From a bacterium (GTDB lineage: Bacteria; Bacteroidota; Bacteroidia; Bacteroidales; Bacteroidaceae): a DNA stretch of 6,687 bases. The notes under the pieces are model-generated. The model worked only from the letters and a program-made list of their open reading frames with translations. It was not told where the DNA came from and searched no databases. Within the stretch, counting starts at the first letter, position 1; each line of letters begins with the position of its first letter. The stretch covers positions 1 to 6,687 of the forward strand of contig SFXD01000096.1 in assembly GCA_004559785.1 (NCBI GenBank). Direction: 5' to 3'. A program made the translations under genes and the position numbers. Positions 1 through 6,472 of the stretch are shown here, in pieces.

Positions 1-38
1 ACCGCATCGTAAATAGGGTTTGCTACGCTTATTATCAT
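1..38 (-). CDS. PD-(D/E)XK nuclease/transposase-like protein, N-terminal fragment cut by window edge
   Basis: Only the start is inside the window: ATG at 38-36 on the minus strand, reading MIISVANPIYDAV before the left edge. From memory of the family, this opening (MIISVANPIYD followed by a hydrophobic residue and FKYLMED) is typical of a Bacteroidetes group annotated as PD-(D/E)XK nuclease family transposase, related to Rpn recombination-promoting nucleases. Those proteins are about 300 residues long and are often present in many copies per genome. The catalytic residues lie outside the window, so activity cannot be judged. The start is well supported: a canonical promoter lies just upstream (61-92), and a purine-rich AAAGAAAG stretch sits 6 nt before the ATG. 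The assignment rests on 13 residues, so the gene is likely real but the family is only probable. Confidence 0.6.
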   Translation of the reverse strand, partial: MIISVANPIYDA

Positions 39-60
39 GGCTGCTTTCTTTTGCTCGTCG

Positions 61-92
61 CAAAGGTACTCCTTTTATTCCACATCTCCAAA
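61..92 (-). promoter_or_regulatory. Bacteroidetes-type promoter of the left-edge nuclease-like gene
   Basis: Read on the minus strand, TTTG (92-89) is followed by a 20-bp spacer and TACCTTTG (68-61). This matches the Bacteroidetes housekeeping promoter consensus (TTTG, about 19-20 bp, TAnnTTTG). Transcription would begin near position 55, leaving a leader of roughly 16-18 nt before the ATG at 38. The element lies only upstream of this gene, so the gene is probably the first of its transcript. Confidence 0.7.
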
Positions 93-167
93 CTTTTCGT
101 TACTTTTGGCAGCTATCATGACACATAACCATTACACACGGCAGTATGCCACACACAAGCAGAGACG

Positions 168-217
168 AGCCTACCCAGCCTCCGTCCATCCCCTTAGCGT
201 CCTGTTAGGCTCCTGTT
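168..217. repeat. Degenerate GC-rich short tandem repeat
   Basis: Two adjacent 11-bp units, TTAGCGTCCTG (194-204) and TTAGGCTCCTG (205-215), differ only by a CG/GC swap. Related AGCCTACC (169-176) and AGCCTCCG (177-184) motifs precede them. On the minus strand the block reads as a purine-rich series of AGGAGCC/AGGACGC-like units. It lies about 80-130 bp upstream of the promoter of the left-edge gene. It could be a fragment of an intergenic repeat family or just low-complexity drift. No function is assigned. Confidence 0.4.
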
Positions 218-316
218 CGTAGGGTAACGGAAAAGAGCTGCGCACCAAGGGCGAACATGCAGTCTTCTTATAACGCCACTCGCATTGCCCAAACGAGAAT
301 ATGCCTCACAGCCATA

Positions 317-329
317 TACCGTCACGGTA
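317..329 (-). terminator. Short perfect hairpin downstream of the minus-strand operon
   Basis: TACCG-TCA-CGGTA forms a 5-bp stem with a 3-nt loop, 18 nt beyond the stop codon of the EEP-family gene. In the direction of transcription it is not followed by a T tract, so it is at best a weak or non-canonical terminator and may be chance. Confidence 0.2.
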
Positions 330-347
330 CAAACGACACAACTGGAG

Positions 348-1301
348 TCATTCCTTCTTCACGGGCGACAAATCCATATACAGGGGCAGATGGTCGGAAT
401 AGCCACCTCCATACGCAGGTCCCCTAAATGTACGAAACGGTATGCCATTCTCCGTGAGCAGGAAAGGATAGCCTGCCACGTGAGCCGTACCGTCCACGAA
501 GGCAGACAGGTCTGGGCTTACGAGTATGTGGTCGATGAATTCCCATACGCCCTGGTAACAGTAAGTGCCACGCTCCTTGCGCAATGCCTTGCGCCCCTGT
601 GGCACTACGGAGCGGACACGCTCGTATATGGGGCGGAATATGGGGTCGTTGCCAGAGGCGTTGAAATCACCCATCACAACAACGCCTTTGCCTCCCACCG
701 AGTCTATGGCTTCACATAGCGTCCGAGCCGCCAACATGCGATGAGGCGATGACAACGCGCCTCCTGCACGGCTGGGGAAATGAACCACAAACACATTCAA
801 TTCGACTGAAGACGTGACACATCTCCCCCTGACATGCAGGATGTCACGCGTGGGACGAAATCCATTGACAGCGGACGGCACCTTGATGGCACGGCTTGAG
901 ATGGGAACAAACTCCTTACCGCTGTATAGCAAAGCAACATCGATGCCCCTGACATCCGGTCCCTCGAAATGGATATGTTCGTAGCCTGCCAGGCGCAAAG
1001 GGCTTCGCTTCGTCAGGTCGTGCAGGACGGTGTCGTTCTCCACCTCGCACAACCCTACCAGCATGGGCCAACCACTATGCTCCGATACGGCGGCTATGGT
1101 ACGCGCTATGTTGTCCAGCTTGCGCCAATACCTTCCATGCGTCCAGCCGTAGGAGCCTTCGGGCGTGAAGTCCCTGTCTTCCTTCAGGCTATCGTGCCGG
1201 GTGTCGAACAGGTTCTCGACATTCCACTCCATGATTCGCTGGCACACGGCATCCCGAAGAGGCAACAGCAGCAGGGCGGCAAGGATTGTCAGGCGGCACA
1301 T
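348..1301 (-). CDS. Secreted endonuclease/exonuclease/phosphatase (EEP) family protein
   Basis: The 317-residue protein has a signal peptide (hydrophobic core about residues 4-15), probably cleaved near C20/Q21. C20 lacks a proper lipobox because D17 is at -3, so a soluble periplasmic or exported protein is more likely than a lipoprotein. The EEP (DNase I-like) fold motifs appear in order: WNVENLFD (26-33), the metal-binding glutamate in LCEVEN (E86), RGIDVALLY (118-126), VVHFPSR (172-178, H174), GDFN (211-214, D212 and N214), IDHILVS (256-262) and SDHLP (302-306, catalytic H304). All key residues are present, so a Mg-dependent phosphodiesterase is expected. Family members cleave DNA, RNA or phosphorylated small molecules, and the substrate cannot be read from sequence. 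The start ATG lies 17 nt after the upstream metallopeptidase stop, with GGAAG before it, so the two genes form one transcript. The length is normal for secreted Bacteroidetes EEP proteins. Confidence 0.9.
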   Translation of the reverse strand: MCRLTILAALLLLPLRDAVCQRIMEWNVENLFDTRHDSLKEDRDFTPEGSYGWTHGRYWRKLDNIARTIAAVSEHSGWPMLVGLCEVENDTVLHDLTKRSPLRLAGYEHIHFEGPDVRGIDVALLYSGKEFVPISSRAIKVPSAVNGFRPTRDILHVRGRCVTSSVELNVFVVHFPSRAGGALSSPHRMLAARTLCEAIDSVGGKGVVVMGDFNASGNDPIFRPIYERVRSVVPQGRKALRKERGTYCYQGVWEFIDHILVSPDLSAFVDGTAHVAGYPFLLTENGIPFRTFRGPAYGGGYSDHLPLYMDLSPVKKE

Positions 1302-1318
1302 GGTAACTTCCAGGTAGA

Positions 1319-2038
1319 TTAGAACAGGGATGGCTCGAAATTCTTCAGTTCCTCACGATACTGCCTTGACCGTCCGTTGGTAACGCCGTCCAGTATGTGC
1401 CAGAATCTCTCGCTATGGTTCATCTCCAGCAGGTGCGTCAGTTCGTGGTGCATGACGTAGTCTTGCAGGTGGCGCGGCACTAACAGCAGGTATATGCTAA
1501 GGTTGATGTTGCCTTTCGAGCTGCAACTGCCCCACCTGCTCTTGGTCTTGTGTACCGATACGGAATTGCAATGCAACCCCCGCTGCTCTGCCATGGTTTC
1601 CAGCCTTGGAGGCAGCACTATGCGTGCCATCATGTGCAACCTCTGCTCCACAGCCTTTGTAAGCCATTGCTGCACGTCGGGGTTATCCCAATCCTGCCCT
1701 TTCGGGTAATGGCACTCCAACCATTCGCCATTCATGCGAAGACAGATGCCATCCACATCCGACTCCACCATGCGGAAGCAAAACCACTCGGTACTTATCA
1801 ACGTGTCCGGGGAGAAACGAGCCCCTATGCCGCGCTGCTTGCCACGTTCCATCATGGCAAGCAGCCGTGGGAGCAATTCCCTCACAGCCCGACGCAGCCT
1901 TGCCTCATCGAATGGGATGGGAGACGTACATGCCACCCTGCCATTCCTATATCTAAAGACAAAGCGACGCGACCTGGGATTGAGTGCCACGTCAACCTCT
2001 CCTATGTCTGGATCTTTGTAAGTAAAGTCTACACTCAT
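1319..2038 (-). CDS. YgjP/DUF45-type (M48-like) zinc metallopeptidase
   Basis: This 239-residue protein has the YgjP/DUF45 signature in its C-terminal third: SRWGSCSSKGNINLS (167-181), then VMHHELTHLLEMNH (195-208). In the second motif H198, H202 and H208 are the expected zinc ligands and E199 the catalytic base (HExxH followed by a third histidine). FW at 212-213 is also typical of the family. The N-terminal half is a less conserved, arginine-rich domain with no recognised motif. There is no signal peptide or membrane segment, so it is cytosolic. The family resembles SprT/WLM zincins, but its substrates are poorly defined. I chose the ATG at 2038. The frame stays open to a TTG at 2071, but that adds 11 unconserved residues lying in the leader just downstream of the promoter at 2087-2117. 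It is the first gene of a two-gene operon with the EEP gene. Confidence 0.9.
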   Translation of the reverse strand: MSVDFTYKDPDIGEVDVALNPRSRRFVFRYRNGRVACTSPIPFDEARLRRAVRELLPRLLAMMERGKQRGIGARFSPDTLISTEWFCFRMVESDVDGICLRMNGEWLECHYPKGQDWDNPDVQQWLTKAVEQRLHMMARIVLPPRLETMAEQRGLHCNSVSVHKTKSRWGSCSSKGNINLSIYLLLVPRHLQDYVMHHELTHLLEMNHSERFWHILDGVTNGRSRQYREELKNFEPSLF

Positions 2039-2086
2039 GACAAGAAAAACTGATGTATAAGGCGCACACAACTCGTATGCAGATTA

Positions 2087-2117
2087 CAAAGTTATGCATT
2101 ATACCCGATATGACAAA
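2087..2117 (-). promoter_or_regulatory. Bacteroidetes-type promoter of the metallopeptidase-EEP operon
   Basis: On the minus strand, TTTG (2117-2114), a 19-bp spacer and TAACTTTG (2094-2087) match the TTTG / TAnnTTTG consensus exactly. The predicted transcription start near 2080 leaves a leader of about 42 nt before the ATG at 2038. It is divergent from, and does not overlap, the lysS promoter. Confidence 0.75.
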
Positions 2118-2139
2118 GTTTTATGCTGAGAAAGAGCCC

Positions 2140-2166
2140 TTGTTATGAAATATTTTTGTACCTTTG
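2140..2166 (+). promoter_or_regulatory. Bacteroidetes-type promoter of lysS
   Basis: TACCTTTG at 2159-2166 fits the TAnnTTTG -7 element. It is directly preceded by a second fit, TATTTTTG at 2151-2158. The -33 element is weak: a TTG at 2140-2142 sits 16 bp upstream, closer than the usual 19-20. Transcription should start near 2172, giving an A-rich leader of about 64 nt before the lysS ATG. The TTG at 2164 that could extend the lysS frame is part of this promoter and so is not a start codon. Confidence 0.65.
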
Positions 2167-2235
2167 CAGCCACATTATATATATGACATAGGACATTTAT
2201 CTATAACAAATACAAACAACGACACGAACAAAGAC

Positions 2236-4020
2236 ATGAATATACTGGAACTTAGCGAACAGGAGATTGTGCGCAGGAACAACCTTCAGCAACTCCGCAA
2301 CCTGGGCATAGACCCATACCCCGCAGCGGAATATCCCACTAACGCATTCTCCACGGAAATAAAGGAGTCGTTCACCGACCTTCCCGTGGACGAAGCTGCC
2401 GAGCCAGATGCCGATGGCAATCTGCCACGCATCAAGGCAACCCCCGAGAACAGTCGCAACGTATGCATAGCCGGGCGTATCATGAGCAAGCGCATAATGG
2501 GCAAGGCCGCATTCGCCGAGATACAGGATTCAAAGGGGAGGATACAGGTGTATATCACACGCGACGATATCTCTGCCAGCCCCGAAGACACCACCATGTA
2601 CAACACCGTATTCAAGAAATGCCTCGACCTGGGAGACTTCGTCGGCATCAAGGGATTCGTGTTCCGCACGCAGACAGGGGAAATCAGCGTCCACTGCAAG
2701 GAACTGACCGTGCTTGCCAAGAGCCTAAAGCCGCTGCCGATAGTTAAGGAAAAGGACGGACAGACATTCGACTCCTTCGATGACCCCGAACTACGCTACA
2801 GGCAGCGTTATGTAGACCTGATAGTTAACGACGGCGTAAAGGACACCTTCCTGAAGAGGAGCACCATCCTGCGCACGATGAGGGCTTTCTTCGACCGCCA
2901 CGGTTATACCGAGGTAGAGACACCTACGCTGCAGGCCATAGCAGGAGGTGCAAGCGCAAGGCCTTTCATCACGCACTTCAATGCGCTGAACATCCCCATG
3001 TATATGCGCATAGCCACGGAACTCTACCTCAAGAGGCTCATAGTAGGTGGCTTCGAGGGCGTATACGAGATTGGCAAGAACTTCCGCAACGAGGGCATGG
3101 ACAAGAACCACAACCCAGAGTTCACCTGCATGGAGCTTTACGTCAGCTACAAGGACTACAACTGGATGATGTCCTTCACGGAACAACTGCTCGAGGAGAT
3201 TTGCATAGCAGTCAACGGCAAGCCCGAGACTGAAATTGACGGCAAGGTCATTTCCTTCAAGGCTCCATTCCGCAGGCTTCCCATACTGGATGCCATCAAG
3301 GAAAAGACGGGCTACGACCTCAACGGAATGACAGAGGAGGAGATGAGGGACGTTGCAGCCAAGTGCGGCGTGGAAGTGGACGACACCATGGGCAAGGGCA
3401 AGCTCATCGACGAGATATTCGGAGAAACCTGCGAAGGGACGTTCATCCAACCTACGTTCATCACCGACTACCCGGTAGAAATGTCACCTCTGACCAAGAT
3501 GCACCGCTCCAAGCCAGGACTGACAGAACGTTTCGAACTTATGGTAAACGGTAAGGAACTCGCCAACGCATATTCCGAGCTCAATGACCCGATTGACCAG
3601 GAAGAGAGATTCATGGAGCAGATGCGACTGGCTGACAAGGGCGACGACGAGGCCATGGTCATCGACCACGACTTCCTGCGCGCCCTGCAATATGGCATGC
3701 CTCCAACCAGCGGCATAGGCATTGGCATCGACCGCCTGGCGATGCTCATGACGGGCAAGCCATTCATCCAGGAGGTGCTGTTCTTCCCACAGATGAAGCC
3801 TGAGGTAAAGGCTCCAAGGGACAAGGACGAACTGTTCCTTGAAAAAGGCATACCAACAGACATCATCCCCATCCTGCGCAAGGCTGGCTACAATCTCGTC
3901 AGCACCCTGCAGGGAGTGGCCCCGGCAAAGATACAACAGCAGATAATAGAAATAGCCAAGAAGTACAAGCTGCAAATAGAGAAACCAAGTCAAGACGCAA
4001 TAGCGACGTGGACAGAGTGA
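2236..4020 (+). CDS. lysS: Lysyl-tRNA synthetase, class II
   Basis: LysS charges tRNA-Lys with lysine using ATP, in the cytosol. The 594-residue product has an N-terminal anticodon-binding OB fold (about 76-165, including VCIAGRIMSKRIMGKAAF and IQDSKGRIQVYI). The class II catalytic core carries motif 1 (YTEVETPTLQ, 224-233), motif 2 (FRNEGMDKNHNPEFT, 283-297, with R284 and E286) and motif 3 (GIGIGIDRL, 493-501, with R500). After the usual family end near FPQMKPE (517-523) comes a tail of about 70 residues, as in other Bacteroidales LysS. A charged, proline-containing stretch (about 48-75) before the OB fold looks longer than in the Bacteroides enzyme as I recall it. The start is ATG 2236 (MNILELSEQE, the conserved Bacteroidales opening). 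The 24 upstream in-frame codons begin at a TTG inside the promoter. It is the first gene of the lysS-gpsA-pgi cluster, and there is no evident Shine-Dalgarno. Confidence 0.97.
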   Translation: MNILELSEQEIVRRNNLQQLRNLGIDPYPAAEYPTNAFSTEIKESFTDLPVDEAAEPDADGNLPRIKATPENSRNVCIAGRIMSKRIMGKAAFAEIQDSKGRIQVYITRDDISASPEDTTMYNTVFKKCLDLGDFVGIKGFVFRTQTGEISVHCKELTVLAKSLKPLPIVKEKDGQTFDSFDDPELRYRQRYVDLIVNDGVKDTFLKRSTILRTMRAFFDRHGYTEVETPTLQAIAGGASARPFITHFNALNIPMYMRIATELYLKRLIVGGFEGVYEIGKNFRNEGMDKNHNPEFTCMELYVSYKDYNWMMSFTEQLLEEICIAVNGKPETEIDGKVISFKAPFRRLPILDAIKEKTGYDLNGMTEEEMRDVAAKCGVEVDDTMGKGKLIDEIFGETCEGTFIQPTFITDYPVEMSPLTKMHRSKPGLTERFELMVNGKELANAYSELNDPIDQEERFMEQMRLADKGDDEAMVIDHDFLRALQYGMPPTSGIGIGIDRLAMLMTGKPFIQEVLFFPQMKPEVKAPRDKDELFLEKGIPTDIIPILRKAGYNLVSTLQGVAPAKIQQQIIEIAKKYKLQIEKPSQDAIATWTE

Positions 4021-4042
4021 GCATCCCCAAAAACGTAACGCC

Positions 4043-5032
4043 ATGACAGGAAACATCGCAGTCCTCGGAGGAGGCAGTTGGGCAACCGCCATAGCAAAGA
4101 TGCTGCTTGAAAAAGGAGGAGAAATATGGTGGTATCTCAGACGCGAAGACCGCATAGAGGACTTCAAGCGACTGGGGCACAACCCTGCCTACCTGACAAG
4201 CGTGAACTTCGACGTCAAGCGCATTCATTTCTGCAGCGACATCAACGATGCCGTGGCTGTCTGCGACACACTCATCTTCGTCACTCCATCACCTTACCTG
4301 AAGGGGCATCTGAAGAAGTTGCGCATACGCCTCCGCGACAAGTTCATCATAACCGCAATCAAGGGAATCGTACCCGACGAGAACCTTATCTGCTCCGACT
4401 ATTTCAACCAGATGTACAATGTTCCCGAAGAGAACCTTGCCGTCCTTGGAGGTCCCAGCCATGCAGAGGAGGTGGCCCTCAACAGACTTACCTACCTAAC
4501 GGTAGGATGCTCGGACAATGCCAAGGCAAGGGATTTTGCAGACTTCCTGGCAAGCGACTACGTCAAGACCACCACGAGCGACGATGTGATAGGCATAGAG
4601 TATGCCAGCGTGCTGAAGAACGTATACGCCATAGCTGCGGGCATCTGCCATGGGCTGAAATACGGAGACAACTTCCAGGCTGTACTCATCAGCAATGCCG
4701 CCCAGGAACTTGAGCGATTCCTGAATGCCGTTGCCCCAATCAAGCGCAGCATCATCGACTCTGTATACATCGGCGACCTGCTCGTCACTGGCTATAGCAA
4801 CTTCAGCCGCAACCGTGTCTTCGGCACCATGATAGGGCAAGGATATAGCGTGAAGAGTGCGCAACTGGAGATGGAGATGATTGCCGAGGGCTACTTCGCC
4901 ACAAAGTGCATGAAGGACATCAACCGCCACCTCCACGTGAACATGCCCATACTGGATGCCGTGTTCAACATTCTCTACGAACGTATCAGCCCCACGATTG
5001 AAATCAAACTTCTTAGCGAGACCTTCAGATAG
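4043..5032 (+). CDS. gpsA: Glycerol-3-phosphate dehydrogenase [NAD(P)+]
   Basis: GpsA reduces dihydroxyacetone phosphate to sn-glycerol-3-phosphate, the backbone precursor for phospholipids, in the cytosol. The 329-residue protein begins with the dinucleotide-binding turn VLGGGSWATAIA (7-18). It then shows VTPSPYLKGHL (80-90), TAIKGIVP (104-111, conserved K107), GGPSHAEEV (136-144) and VLKNVYAIAAG (190-200, catalytic K192). IGDLLVT (243-249, D245) and SRNR (255-258) bind substrate and cofactor. All expected catalytic positions are intact and the length is normal. The RLGHNPAYL segment (43-51) is characteristic of the family. The gene starts 22 nt after the lysS stop with no promoter in between, so it is almost certainly co-transcribed with lysS. 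No clear Shine-Dalgarno precedes the ATG, as is usual in Bacteroidetes. Confidence 0.97.
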   Translation: MTGNIAVLGGGSWATAIAKMLLEKGGEIWWYLRREDRIEDFKRLGHNPAYLTSVNFDVKRIHFCSDINDAVAVCDTLIFVTPSPYLKGHLKKLRIRLRDKFIITAIKGIVPDENLICSDYFNQMYNVPEENLAVLGGPSHAEEVALNRLTYLTVGCSDNAKARDFADFLASDYVKTTTSDDVIGIEYASVLKNVYAIAAGICHGLKYGDNFQAVLISNAAQELERFLNAVAPIKRSIIDSVYIGDLLVTGYSNFSRNRVFGTMIGQGYSVKSAQLEMEMIAEGYFATKCMKDINRHLHVNMPILDAVFNILYERISPTIEIKLLSETFR

Positions 5033-5089
5033 ACAAGATTTACATATAACATTATTAATATAATAAGGTATTAAGATTAAGTATCATCT
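5033..5089 (+). other. AT-rich gpsA-pgi spacer and pgi leader
   Basis: This 57-nt gap is over 80% A+T, far richer than the flanking genes. It contains a perfect inverted repeat, TTATTA-ATA-TAATAA (5052-5066), too weak to terminate transcription. The hexamer ATTAAG occurs in tandem (5070-5081) and again as codons 2-3 of pgi (5093-5098). No TAnnTTTG promoter element is present, so pgi is probably transcribed from upstream. An unstructured A/U-rich leader is known to favour translation starts in Bacteroidetes. Any further role is speculation. Confidence 0.4.
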
Positions 5090-6424
5090 ATGATTAAGTT
5101 AGACATTTCCAAGGCACTTGTAAGTGCCGAAAGGGTTGCCTCCTTCGAAGGGAAGGTGGCATCAGCGCAAAAGGCTTTGGAGGAAGGTACATGTGCCGGC
5201 AATGATTTCCTTGGCTGGCTTCACCTGCCTTCAAGCATATCTGCCGACTACATGACCAAGTTGCAGGAATGCGCACAGACGTTGCGTGACAACTGCGATA
5301 CAGTAGTAGTAGCAGGCATAGGAGGCTCGTACCTCGGCGCAAGAGCCGTAATCGAGGCCCTGGGCAACAGCTTCCAGTGGCTTACCAACAACGGCGAGAA
5401 CCCCGACATACTGTTTGCCGGCAACAACATAGGCGAAGACTATCTCTACGAACTGACAGAGTACCTGCGCGGTAGGAAATTCGGAGTCATAAACATATCC
5501 AAGAGCGGCACTACGACGGAGACGGCACTCGCCTTCCGCCTGCTGAAGAAGCAATGTGAGGAGCAGCGTGGCAAGGAGATGGCACGCAAGGTGATAGTAG
5601 CCGTCACAGATGCCAAGAAGGGTGCTGCACGCACCACGGCAGACAAGGAAGGATATACCTCTTTCGTCATCCCAGACAATGTCGGCGGACGATTCAGCGT
5701 GCTCACGCCAGTAGGACTGCTCCCCATAGCCGTTGCAGGATTCGACATAGCAAAACTCGTGCAGGGTGCTGCCGACATGGAAAAGGCCACGTCCGTTGAC
5801 GTTCCCTTTGCCGAGAATCCCAGCGCACAGTATGCTGCCGTACGCAACGCACTTTACGAGGATGGAAAGAAGATTGAGATACTTGTCAACTTCCAGCCAA
5901 AGCTCCACTTCATGAACGAATGGTGGAAACAACTCTACGGAGAGTCCGAGGGCAAGGATGGCAAGGGCATCTTCCCCGCTGCCGTAGACTTCAGCACAGA
6001 CCTGCATTCCATGGGACAATGGATTCAGGAAGGAGAGCGCACCATCTTCGAGACGGTTGTCAGCATAGAGGAGACAGAGCACAAACTGCTCTTCCCACAT
6101 GACGACGAGAACCTCGACGGACTCAACTTCCTTGCAGGAAAGCGTGTTGACGAGGTCAACAAGATGGCAGAACTTGGCACACAACTGGCACACGTAGACG
6201 GAGGAGTACCCAACATGCGTGTCATAGTGCCAAGGCTCAACGAGTACTGGATTGGGCAGCTCATATACTTCTTCGAGAAGGCTTGCGGCATAAGCGGACT
6301 GCTCCTGGAGGTCAACCCCTTCAACCAGCCAGGCGTAGAGGCTTACAAGAAGAACATGTTTGCCCTGCTTGGGAAACCCGGTTACGAGAAAGAGACAATC
6401 GCCATCCGCGAACGTCTGAAATAA
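5090..6424 (+). CDS. pgi: Glucose-6-phosphate isomerase
   Basis: Pgi interconverts glucose-6-phosphate and fructose-6-phosphate in glycolysis and gluconeogenesis, in the cytosol. The 444-residue product is the short form found in Bacillus and Bacteroides (about 445-450 residues), not the 550-residue enterobacterial form. Visible motifs are GIGGSYLGARA (76-86), the phosphate-binding SGTTTET (139-145), VGGRFSVLTPVGLLP (198-212), GESEGKDGKG (284-293), STDLHSMGQ (302-310) and the C-terminal signature VNPFNQPGVEAYK (408-420). By alignment with the Bacillus enzyme, the catalytic residues are E285, H306 and K420, and all are present. The start ATG 5090 gives the expected N-terminus. It is the last gene of the lysS-gpsA-pgi cluster, and a transposon-like repeat element begins 25 nt after its stop. 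Confidence 0.97.
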   Translation: MIKLDISKALVSAERVASFEGKVASAQKALEEGTCAGNDFLGWLHLPSSISADYMTKLQECAQTLRDNCDTVVVAGIGGSYLGARAVIEALGNSFQWLTNNGENPDILFAGNNIGEDYLYELTEYLRGRKFGVINISKSGTTTETALAFRLLKKQCEEQRGKEMARKVIVAVTDAKKGAARTTADKEGYTSFVIPDNVGGRFSVLTPVGLLPIAVAGFDIAKLVQGAADMEKATSVDVPFAENPSAQYAAVRNALYEDGKKIEILVNFQPKLHFMNEWWKQLYGESEGKDGKGIFPAAVDFSTDLHSMGQWIQEGERTIFETVVSIEETEHKLLFPHDDENLDGLNFLAGKRVDEVNKMAELGTQLAHVDGGVPNMRVIVPRLNEYWIGQLIYFFEKACGISGLLLEVNPFNQPGVEAYKKNMFALLGKPGYEKETIAIRERLK

Positions 6425-6430
6425 GAGTAT

Positions 6431-6444
6431 CAACCTAAGGGTTG
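6431..6444 (+). terminator. Possible weak terminator hairpin after pgi
   Basis: CAACC-TAAG-GGTTG forms a perfect 5-bp stem with a 4-nt loop, 6 nt after the pgi stop, followed by TTACATT. The stem is short and the T run is broken, so termination here is uncertain. The much longer stem available from the inverted repeats just downstream could do this job instead. Confidence 0.3.
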
Positions 6445-6446
6445 TT
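6436..6446 (+). repeat. Extra partial copy of the element tip outside its left end
   Basis: TAAGGGTTGTT is identical to the outer 11 bases following the first T of the right inverted repeat (read inward). It differs at one base from the left repeat, whose matching bases start 15 nt downstream (6451) in the same orientation. It overlaps the hairpin at 6431-6444. Confidence 0.45.
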
Positions 6447-6449
6447 ACA

Positions 6450-6472
6450 TTAAGGGATGTTCTATAAATTCG
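6450..6472 (+). repeat. Left terminal inverted repeat
   Basis: This 23-bp repeat starts TTAAGGGATG and ends AAATTCG. It pairs with 6622-6644 at all positions but one. One more outer base pair (A6449/T6645) extends it to 24 bp. Confidence 0.85.

Larger units (their letters stand above)
39..347. other. Gene-free stretch between two minus-strand genes
   Basis: About 309 bases lie between the start of the left-edge gene and the stop of the EEP-family gene. They hold the promoter at 61-92, a degenerate GC-rich repeat at 168-217 and a short hairpin at 317-329. Plus-strand reading is open from 37 to 222 but gives a histidine- and arginine-rich sequence with no family resemblance. A TAnnTTTG match on the plus strand (101-108) has no TTTG at the expected distance and only 10 nt before the next ATG (118). 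I see no convincing gene or RNA here. Confidence 0.55.

Noticed and set aside
37..222. Plus-strand open frame in the left gene-free stretch
   Set aside because: It overlaps the start and promoter of the minus-strand gene, has an unusual composition, and resembles no family. The TAnnTTTG match at 101-108 lacks a partner element.
285..719. Plus-strand open frame of 144 codons opposite the EEP gene
   Set aside because: It overlaps antisense the catalytic half of the EEP gene, whose motifs are intact. It has no promoter and no recognisable domain.
2039..2071. N-terminal extension of the metallopeptidase from a TTG start
   Set aside because: The extra 11 residues lie in the leader just downstream of the promoter, and a good ATG at 2038 gives a normal family N-terminus.
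2164..2235. N-terminal extension of lysS from a TTG start
   Set aside because: The TTG is part of the TACCTTTG promoter element, upstream of the expected transcription start. The conserved LysS N-terminus begins at the ATG at 2236.
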